Shown here: positions 1 to 4,048 of the stretch, one piece after another
How positions within the stretch are numbered: position 1 is the first letter of the stretch
Layout: each line of letters opens with the position of its first letter
Assembly (NCBI GenBank): GCA_030610325.1
Contig: JAUWRZ010000111.1
Location: 1-6,960, forward strand
Length of the DNA: 6,960 bases
Reading direction: 5' to 3'
Source: Sulfurimonadaceae bacterium
Lineage (GTDB): Bacteria; Campylobacterota; Campylobacteria; Campylobacterales; Sulfurimonadaceae
The notes under the pieces: generated by a model
What the model was told of the DNA's origin: nothing
Seen by the model: only the letters and a program-made list of their open reading frames with translations
Databases searched by the model: none
Position numbers and translations under genes: made by a program

Positions 1-183
1 ATCGTCCTAAGCTCTTTTGAATTACCTACGGGTAGTCCTACAAGACCTTAAGATAATATCTTACACCTTCTTTGGTCTCTGATGATATACAGGGTTATTA
101 GAAGTGCCCTTTACTTTATCGCTTCGCTCCGAACTATAAAGCATCCTGACCCCGATCCCTGCCATTGTCCATACTTGCAAAGC
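1..183. other. Intergenic tail downstream of the ABC-F gene
   Basis: No gene is clearly supported here. The plus strand is open in frame 1 only from base 1 to a TAA at 49-51, which could be the last codons of an upstream gene but is too short to call. The minus strand carries a 34-codon ORF (listed separately). Two structures are visible: a 15-bp odd palindrome TAAGATA-A-TATCTTA at 49-63, and a stem-loop at 114-141 (CTTTAT pairing with ATAAAG, with an inner TTCG/CGAA stem). Neither is followed by a T-tract on the minus strand, so a classical terminator for the ABC-F gene is not obvious. Confidence 0.6.
61..165 (-). CDS. Possible small ORF, 34 aa, doubtful
   Basis: An ATG at 165 opens a 34-residue ORF ending at TAA 61-63. 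It starts MAGIGVRMLYSSERSDK and ends HQRPKKV, giving a basic peptide with no membrane segment. It lies in the same reading frame as the ABC-F gene, and there is no other stop between that gene's TAG (184-186) and this ORF, so the frame is open from 183 to 64. A ribosome binding site is poor (only GGA directly before ATG). The 114-141 stem-loop lies inside it. It may be a small gene, a degraded or read-through extension, or chance. I do not recognise it, and composition alone does not settle it. Confidence 0.2.
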   Translation of the reverse strand: MAGIGVRMLYSSERSDKVKGTSNNPVYHQRPKKV

Positions 184-2022
184 CTAGGCTTCTAATGCTG
201 CTAATCTTTCCTCATACGACTCAGTGATCTCATCGAGTTCGTTTTGTGTTACCTCTAAAAGCTCAAACTTCACTTCGACTTCGACTTCCTCTTTTGCGAT
301 CAGTTGAGAGAGTTCCATCACTTTGCTGCTATCACTACTATTTGAAGCGGTGATCAGCTCCTCATGATGCTGTTCCATCAACTCTTCTATCTTCATGATG
401 GAGTCCTCTAACTTCTTGACCTCTTTTTTTAGTGGGGATGTAAGTTTGCTTCGCTCCTGAACAAGGGAAGCCCTGAGCCTTTTGTTCTCTTTCTTATTTA
501 CTTTTGGGGTGGTTTTAACCTTTTCGACCTGATCGTCTTGTTCATCCCAACCGATCTTCTCTAAGAAGCTGTCATAGCCACCATCAAAATACTCTGCGCC
601 ATCTTTGGCAAAGATGATAAGCCTGTCAGCGACACGGCGCAGAAGCTCTTCGGAGTGGCTGACGATGATGACAGAGCCTTTGAAAGTCTTGATGGCCTTT
701 GTCAATGCTTCGATGGAGTCCATGTCCAGGTGGTGTGTCGGTTCATCGAGAAAGAGCAGGTTGGCCGGTCGTGCGAGGATCTGACCGAGCATCACACGGC
801 TCTTCTCCCCTCCCGAGAGTAGGGAGACCTTTCTATCGGCGCGATCTCCGCTGAACATCATCGCACCGCAGATGCTTCGGACCGTCGAAGCGGAAAGTTT
901 TGGATTGGCAGCATAGATCTCATCGATGACAGAGTTCTTTGGTGTAAGGCGGGCGATATTTGTCTGTCCAAAGTGTGCTGTTGCGGTAGTGTTATGGAAG
1001 GTGACCTCTCCGCTGAGCTGTTTTAGTTCACCTGCGATGGTGTTTAGGAGTGTTGATTTACCGGTACCGTTCTTACCTATTATCCCAAGGCATTCGCCTT
1101 TTTCGAGCGTGAAGGATATATCTTTAAAGAGGAGCTTTTCAGGTGTGTAGCCAAAGCCAAGCTCTTTGACATCAAGCAGGACTTTTGTGGGAGTCTCTTT
1201 GAAGTCAAAATCAAATCTGAGTGTAGGGTCGAAGCCCAGATCATCCATCATCTCCATCTTGGCCAACTGCTTGACCTTTGATTGTGCCAGCGCGGCTGTC
1301 GAAGCACGGGCTTTATTTCTGGCGATGAACTCCTCAAGCTCTTTTCGCTTCTTGTCCTGAGAGATCTTCTGCTTTGCATAGAGTTCATCGTCACTTTGAA
1401 GCTGTGTATAGAACTTATGGGTGTCTCCGGGGATAAGGCTTAGGGAGCGGCGTACGATCCCCATGGTATGGGTGGTGATGGCATCCATGAAATCACGATC
1501 ATGCGTGATCAATATCACTTCTCCTTCAAAGGTACGTAAAAAAGACTTCAGCCAGCGAAGAGAGAGGATGTCGAGGTAGTTGGTAGGCTCATCCAAAAGC
1601 AGGAGGTTCGGCTCTGTCACCAGCAGTTTGGCAAGGTTGATCCTGATCTGAAAGCCTCCGGAGAACGAGAGCGGGTCTTTTTCCAGGTCCTCTTGTACAA
1701 AACCCAGACCAAAAAGGATCTTCTCGACCCGGTAGACATCATACTTCATCTCATCAGTCAACGCCAGAGCAGCCTCTTCACGCAGGGTAGGCTCGCTAAA
1801 CTCAAGATGCTGTCGCAGGGCACCGATCCGGTAGCCTTTAGGGATGATGATATCACCACTGTCGGGGCTCTCTTCGCCTAAGATGAGTCTAAAAAGTGTG
1901 GATTTCCCACTTCCGTTTCGTCCCACTAGTCCGACTCTGTTTCCTGGGTTTAGTTGAAGGTCCAGGTGGCTGAAAAGTTCCTGGTCTGCAAAGCTTTTGG
2001 AGATATCTGTAAGTTGTATCAT
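184..2022 (-). CDS. ABC-F family ATPase (YheS/Uup-like), ribosome-associated
   Basis: A soluble 612-aa protein with two ATP-binding cassettes and no membrane domain, the mark of ABC-F proteins, which bind the ribosomal E site and modulate translation rather than transport. Cassette 1 has Walker A GLVGRNGSGKST (31-42), signature FSGGFQIR (120-127), Walker B LLLLDEP (140-146, Glu145) and switch His174. Cassette 2 has Walker A GIIGKNGTGKST (313-324), signature LSGGEKSR (402-409), Walker B LLFLDEPTHHLD (422-433, Glu427) and His456. The 200-270 linker, with alternating basic residues and KQLAKMEMM, corresponds to the P-site tRNA interaction motif. A charged, probably coiled-coil C-terminal extension covers about 500-612. 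All catalytic residues are intact. The FSGG signature and linker resemble YheS more than EttA, but subfamily assignment is inference. The start fits the family N-terminus (MIQLTDISKSF), yet the Shine-Dalgarno is weak. Confidence 0.93.
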   Translation of the reverse strand: MIQLTDISKSFADQELFSHLDLQLNPGNRVGLVGRNGSGKSTLFRLILGEESPDSGDIIIPKGYRIGALRQHLEFSEPTLREEAALALTDEMKYDVYRVEKILFGLGFVQEDLEKDPLSFSGGFQIRINLAKLLVTEPNLLLLDEPTNYLDILSLRWLKSFLRTFEGEVILITHDRDFMDAITTHTMGIVRRSLSLIPGDTHKFYTQLQSDDELYAKQKISQDKKRKELEEFIARNKARASTAALAQSKVKQLAKMEMMDDLGFDPTLRFDFDFKETPTKVLLDVKELGFGYTPEKLLFKDISFTLEKGECLGIIGKNGTGKSTLLNTIAGELKQLSGEVTFHNTTATAHFGQTNIARLTPKNSVIDEIYAANPKLSASTVRSICGAMMFSGDRADRKVSLLSGGEKSRVMLGQILARPANLLFLDEPTHHLDMDSIEALTKAIKTFKGSVIIVSHSEELLRRVADRLIIFAKDGAEYFDGGYDSFLEKIGWDEQDDQVEKVKTTPKVNKKENKRLRASLVQERSKLTSPLKKEVKKLEDSIMKIEELMEQHHEELITASNSSDSSKVMELSQLIAKEEVEVEVKFELLEVTQNELDEITESYEERLAALEA

Positions 2023-2039
2023 TAGTCGACTTTTTGCGT

Positions 2040-2048
2040 ATTATATCA
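2040..2048 (-). promoter_or_regulatory. Probable extended -10 promoter of the ABC-F gene
   Basis: On the minus strand the sequence reads TGATATAAT, a perfect TATAAT (2040-2045) with the TGn extension. No good -35 sits 16-18 bp upstream, as often for extended -10 promoters and in Campylobacterota. Transcription would begin near 2033, leaving only about ten untranslated bases and no clear Shine-Dalgarno before ATG 2022. Confidence 0.45.
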
Positions 2049-2108
2049 GGGTGGTCATGAAGTGGGGGTATTTTGTAGGTATAGAGTGGCGAGATCGCCT
2101 ATCTGGTA

Positions 2109-2129
2109 CTAAGAGAAGACGCTCTTTAG
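2109..2129 (-). other. Small hairpin at the 3' end of the 44-aa gene
   Basis: CTAAGAG (2109-2115) can pair with CTCTTTAG (2122-2129) with a single bulged base, loop AAGACG. The stop codon of the 44-aa membrane protein (2126-2128) lies in the stem. No T-run follows on the minus strand, so it is at best a weak terminator or an mRNA-stabilising 3' structure. Confidence 0.3.
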
Positions 2130-2260
2130 AGCAGGTTCATCATCAATGTATACTCAGCGGAAAACGCCACGACGATCACTATGACGATATATATTATCTT
2201 CTTTGTTCTGTTGCCAGGGTCTTGTTCAAAGTCGTACTTGTACTCTTCGTCTAGTCTCAT
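2126..2260 (-). CDS. Small single-pass membrane protein, 44 aa (paralog A)
   Basis: ATG at 2258-2260 is preceded by AGGAG (2270-2274) at nine bases, and the ORF ends at TAA 2126-2128. The product begins MRLDEEYKYDFEQDPGNRTKK, a charged N-terminus with an acidic stretch followed by basic residues, then a hydrophobic helix at about 22-35 (IIYIVIVIVVAFSA) and a short tail EYTLMMNLL. The positive-inside rule suggests a cytoplasmic N-terminus. It matches the neighbouring 42-aa protein at 16 of 28 ungapped positions from Asn17 onward (shared NRT, K, I, IVVAF, AEY, L, N), so the two arose by duplication. That conservation, plus the good ribosome site, supports a real gene. Function unknown; no family recognised. 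It lies 103 bp upstream of the ABC-F gene on the same strand. Confidence 0.75.
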   Translation of the reverse strand: MRLDEEYKYDFEQDPGNRTKKIIYIVIVIVVAFSAEYTLMMNLL

Positions 2261-2306
2261 AAGCTGTCACTCCTGTTAAAGTCTATGCGAAGGATACCCT
2301 ATAGAC

Positions 2307-2323
2307 GTAACAGATCGTGTTAC
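2307..2323. promoter_or_regulatory. Inverted repeat upstream of the 44-aa gene
   Basis: GTAACA-GATCG-TGTTAC is a perfect 6-bp inverted repeat with a five-base spacer, 47 bp upstream of the start codon at 2260. It could be an operator for a dimeric regulator (the half-site is reminiscent of Crp/Fnr-type sites, but the spacing is not one I can assign) or an mRNA hairpin. A single TGTTAC also occurs at 2611-2616 upstream of the paralogous gene. Confidence 0.3.
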
Positions 2324-2385
2324 TGATAGTCATCGTCTTATTCTAAGGGTAAGAGACTTTTGGATCATCGAGGAAACAGCCTGAT

Positions 2386-2400
2386 CGTAGCGAGGCTACG
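2386..2400. repeat. Perfect hairpin CGTAGC-GAG-GCTACG
   Basis: A 6-bp GC-containing stem with a three-base loop, 20 bp past the stop codon of the 42-aa gene (minus strand). There is no T-tract after it in the minus direction (the sequence continues ATCAGGCTG), so it is not a standard intrinsic terminator. It may be a 3' processing or stability structure, or a copy of a short REP-like palindrome; only a genome-wide count can tell. Confidence 0.4.
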
Positions 2401-2419
2401 CTTTGATCTTAGATGGTCC

Positions 2420-2548
2420 TTAAAATACGTTTACCAGTAAGGCATACTCAGCAAAAAACGCTACGACGATGGCAGAAGCTATAAAAGCTATCTTTAGAGT
2501 TCTGTTATACTTATCACGGTTGGCCATTCTTTTCATTGAAGATCTCAT
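2420..2548 (-). CDS. Small single-pass membrane protein, 42 aa (paralog B)
   Basis: ATG at 2546-2548 follows a consensus AAGGAG (2556-2561) at seven bases, and the ORF ends at TAA 2420-2422. The product starts MRSSMKRMANRDKYNRTLK, strongly basic, then one hydrophobic helix at about 20-33 (IAFIASAIVVAFFA) and the tail EYALLVNVF. The basic N-terminus should stay in the cytoplasm. An internal ATG (Met5) is possible but has a poorer ribosome site. It is the tandem paralog of the 44-aa protein 159 bp downstream: the membrane helix, the conserved AEY at its end and the C-terminal Asn are shared, while the N-termini differ in charge (basic here, acidic then basic there). No signal-peptidase site is evident. 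Function unknown; single-pass subunits or regulators of membrane complexes are of this size, but no partner gene is visible. Confidence 0.78.
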   Translation of the reverse strand: MRSSMKRMANRDKYNRTLKIAFIASAIVVAFFAEYALLVNVF

Positions 2549-2563
2549 TGTCAAACTCCTTGA

Positions 2564-2586
2564 ATTATAATCAGACATTATGTATG
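2564..2586 (-). promoter_or_regulatory. Candidate -10 region of the 42-aa gene
   Basis: Minus strand reads CATAATGTCTGATTATAATTC just upstream of the AAGGAG ribosome site. Either TATAAT (nearly touching the ribosome site, giving a very short leader) or CATAAT (about ten bases earlier) could act as -10. No convincing -35 is seen. A single promoter here might serve both small genes. Confidence 0.35.
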
Positions 2587-2616
2587 GTAACGAAAGATAG
2601 TCACATAAAATGTTAC

Positions 2617-2640
2617 AAGATCGCTATAGCTACAGATCTT
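2617..2640. other. Inverted repeat AAGATC / GATCTT
   Basis: AAGATC (2617-2622) and GATCTT (2635-2640) form a 6-bp inverted repeat with a 12-base spacer in the divergent region between the 42-aa gene and the 244-aa gene. It adjoins the -35 of the plus-strand promoter. It could be an operator; short enough to be chance. Confidence 0.2.
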
Positions 2641-2650
2641 TATATCAACA

Positions 2651-2680
2651 TTGCGATAATTTAGTACATTAGTGTAAAAT
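2651..2680 (+). promoter_or_regulatory. Sigma70-type promoter for the 244-aa gene
   Basis: TTGCGA (2651-2656), an 18-bp spacer and TAAAAT (2675-2680). Transcription would start around 2687, giving a leader of about 22 bases that includes the AAAAGG ribosome site (2697-2702) six bases before ATG 2709. Confidence 0.6.
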
Positions 2681-2708
2681 CGCGTCATCAGATCACAAAA
2701 GGCACTTT

Positions 2709-3443
2709 ATGCAAGCATTTGGAAAGTTCGTTACTGAACATGAACTCGAATACCTCACAGAACATTACCTCTATTTTAACGAGGACGATGAGAAGATCAC
2801 TATAGATGATCTGAAAGTACTGCTGAAAAAAAAGAACAAGAACATTGCCGGGACGATCTTTTTATATAACCCTGTCATGGCACCAAAGGGTTATAACACA
2901 GATAGGATGCTAGCTGAGCAGGGGTATGACTTTGATGGTCAGTATACAGAACTGCAGTTCGAGAAGCTGATGGATATCTTCCAGTCACGTATCAAGGGGT
3001 ATGAGGGTAAGATCATCGAGGTCAAATATCTCTTTAACTATAACCGTCCAAACATCGAACCTACTACTGTGTTAGAGGCTTTTAATGAAGATATCGAGAA
3101 GCTTTCTTCGTTTCAGAGTACCCGTTTTAGTCGTGGACTTAACTATCATGATGTCAGGAACATCCGTATCAGTGGAAAGTTTGTCTTTTTTGCCTGGGGG
3201 CATAAGTTCGACCAGCTTCACTTTAACATCGTGAACTATGCGAAAGCGATCTATGAACAGAGTGCCAAGATCGGTAAGGAGCCTGCTTTCATATATGGTC
3301 GACGGATGGGTGTCGAAGAGAGTGAGAAGGGGGTACGTTTCTTTCAGCCTGTAGCGACTGGAAAACTAAAGACAAAGATCACCGAGGCGATCGCGAAAGC
3401 CTTTAGTACGAACCCACCGCTACCTACAGCATACGAAGAGTAA
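2709..3443 (+). CDS. Conserved-looking hypothetical protein, 244 aa
   Basis: I do not recognise a family. The start is supported by AAAAGG at six bases and an upstream promoter. The protein is soluble-looking: no signal peptide, no membrane helix and no cysteine. The first 50 residues are strongly charged (FNEDDEKITIDDLKVLLKKK at 23-42) and predicted helical. A central part (about 95-150) carries many aromatic and basic residues (KYLFNYNRPN, RFSRGLNYHD). A segment at 156-176 is aromatic-rich (GKFVFFAWGHKFDQLHFNIV, with Trp163, His165 and His171). The C-terminus ends in a short amphipathic helix (LKTKITEAIAKAF) and a proline-rich tail. No nucleotide-binding or metal-binding motif is certain. 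It is a single-gene unit, divergent from the small membrane proteins and convergent with the 114-aa gene. Confidence 0.85.
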   Translation: MQAFGKFVTEHELEYLTEHYLYFNEDDEKITIDDLKVLLKKKNKNIAGTIFLYNPVMAPKGYNTDRMLAEQGYDFDGQYTELQFEKLMDIFQSRIKGYEGKIIEVKYLFNYNRPNIEPTTVLEAFNEDIEKLSSFQSTRFSRGLNYHDVRNIRISGKFVFFAWGHKFDQLHFNIVNYAKAIYEQSAKIGKEPAFIYGRRMGVEESEKGVRFFQPVATGKLKTKITEAIAKAFSTNPPLPTAYEE

Positions 3444-3485
3444 AGCCAAGTCGCCTGTAGCTCTCTGTCAGCTCTTGGCTTTTTT
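3444..3485 (+). terminator. Intrinsic terminator of the 244-aa gene
   Basis: AGCCAAG (3444-3450) pairs perfectly with CTTGGCT (3474-3480), an inner AGCT/AGCT pair tightens the loop, and a run of six T follows (3480-3485). The left arm touches the stop codon of the 244-aa gene (3441-3443, TAA), and the right arm lies within the last codons of the convergent 114-aa gene. On the minus strand the arm is followed only by TTTA, so it may stop that transcript less efficiently. Confidence 0.75.
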
Positions 3486-3812
3486 CCCAGGCAGTGTGAT
3501 GATATCGACCATCTCGATACGGTCACACCCTTTTTTAAACAGTTTCTTCTGTTTGGCGTCATCTTCTGCCAGGGAGAGGGCATCGGCATAATCATCTTTC
3601 GCGATCTCAAGACTGTGCTCTTTTTTGATCGTGGCTACTTTAAGGCACTGCTCACCAAGTCCCAATAGTTCGATATTACGCATCTGGGGGGCAAACTCAC
3701 TTCTGATGGCTTTAGCTATCTTCTCGCTCTCTAATAACTGCTTGACACTGATCGTCTTGTTGAGATCGTTCTCACAGAGTACTACATAGGTTATCTTCAT
3801 GGAACCTTCCAT
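3468..3812 (-). CDS. Hypothetical small charged protein, 114 aa
   Basis: Not recognised. The ATG at 3812 has AAAGG at seven bases; a second ATG at 3800 (Met5, MKITYVVLCEND) has GGAAGG only four bases before it and looks more like a domain start, so either may be used. The protein begins with a short beta-like strand (KITYVVLC), then a long charged helical region (about 18-40 and 65-98, rich in Lys, Glu and Asp) and ends basic (LPGKKAKS). Two cysteines beyond Cys13 are at about 56 and 95. There is no signal peptide and no membrane helix. A compact alpha/beta fold is plausible but is inference. A strong promoter lies upstream, it is divergent from the chemoreceptor and convergent with the 244-aa gene. 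Confidence 0.8.
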   Translation of the reverse strand: MEGSMKITYVVLCENDLNKTISVKQLLESEKIAKAIRSEFAPQMRNIELLGLGEQCLKVATIKKEHSLEIAKDDYADALSLAEDDAKQKKLFKKGCDRIEMVDIITLPGKKAKS

Positions 3813-3845
3813 TATCTTGCCTTTGGATTTAAGATCTATGATCTA

Positions 3846-3874
3846 ATTGTATGACAAAATAGAGATATCTTCAA
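3846..3874 (-). promoter_or_regulatory. Sigma70-type promoter for the 114-aa gene
   Basis: On the minus strand TTGAAG (3869-3874), exactly 17 bp, then TACAAT (3846-3851). The start of transcription would be near 3839, about 27 bases before ATG 3812. A small palindrome AGATC-TAT-GATCT (3832-3844) sits right at the expected start site and could be an operator. Confidence 0.6.
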
Positions 3875-3960
3875 GTGATTTGACATATTGCAAAGCGATA
3901 ACTATCTATTCTTACCGGGGTTGAAACCATATTTACCATAAGAGTAGACTATAAGAGATA

Positions 3961-3980
3961 TTTGATTATATATAATCAAA
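3961..3980. promoter_or_regulatory. 20-bp perfect palindrome with TATAAT, chemoreceptor upstream region
   Basis: TTTGATTATATATAATCAAA is perfectly self-complementary over 20 bp and reads TATAAT on both strands (3971-3976 plus, 3965-3970 minus). It lies 69 bp before the chemoreceptor ATG. A symmetric operator covering a -10 box is the simple reading. The TTGAT...ATCAA arms recall Fnr half-sites, but the spacing is eight bases instead of four, so I do not assign it to Fnr. Confidence 0.5.
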
Positions 3981-3987
3981 AGTTATT

Positions 3988-4015
3988 TAAATATGTTTAA
4001 GAGACAGTGTGATAA
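3988..4015 (+). promoter_or_regulatory. Possible sigma28 (FliA)-like promoter of the chemoreceptor
   Basis: TAAA (3988-3991), 16 bp, TGTGATAA (4008-4015). The flagellar sigma28 consensus is TAAA-N15-GCCGATAA, so the GATAA and the first box match, while spacing is one longer and GCC is replaced by TGT. Chemoreceptor genes are often sigma28 targets, which makes it worth noting, but the region is A/T-rich and chance is possible. Confidence 0.35.
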
Positions 4016-4048
4016 TATGAGGCATAACAAAAGTAAACAGGATGTCTT

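Noticed and set aside
926..1360. Plus-strand ORFs of 74 and 64 aa opposite the ABC-F gene
   Set aside because: They mirror conserved ATPase motifs on the other strand, and have no ribosome site or recognisable protein character.
1997..2254. Plus-strand 85-aa ORF spanning the ABC-F start and the 44-aa gene
   Set aside because: It overlaps the well-supported minus-strand small protein and the ABC-F promoter; its composition (arginine/cysteine-rich) looks like a shadow frame.
2126..2548. Type I toxin-antitoxin (small hydrophobic toxin) pair
   Set aside because: The proteins are short and hydrophobic, but there is no evidence of an antisense RNA gene, and the conserved tails and tandem layout alone are not sufficient.
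3344..3610. Minus-strand 88-aa ORF over the convergent gene ends
   Set aside because: It overlaps both supported genes and the terminator, in a different frame from the 114-aa gene, and lacks a ribosome site.
3961..3980. Fnr binding site
   Set aside because: The TTGAT and ATCAA arms are separated by eight bases, while Fnr sites have four; kept only as an unassigned palindrome.
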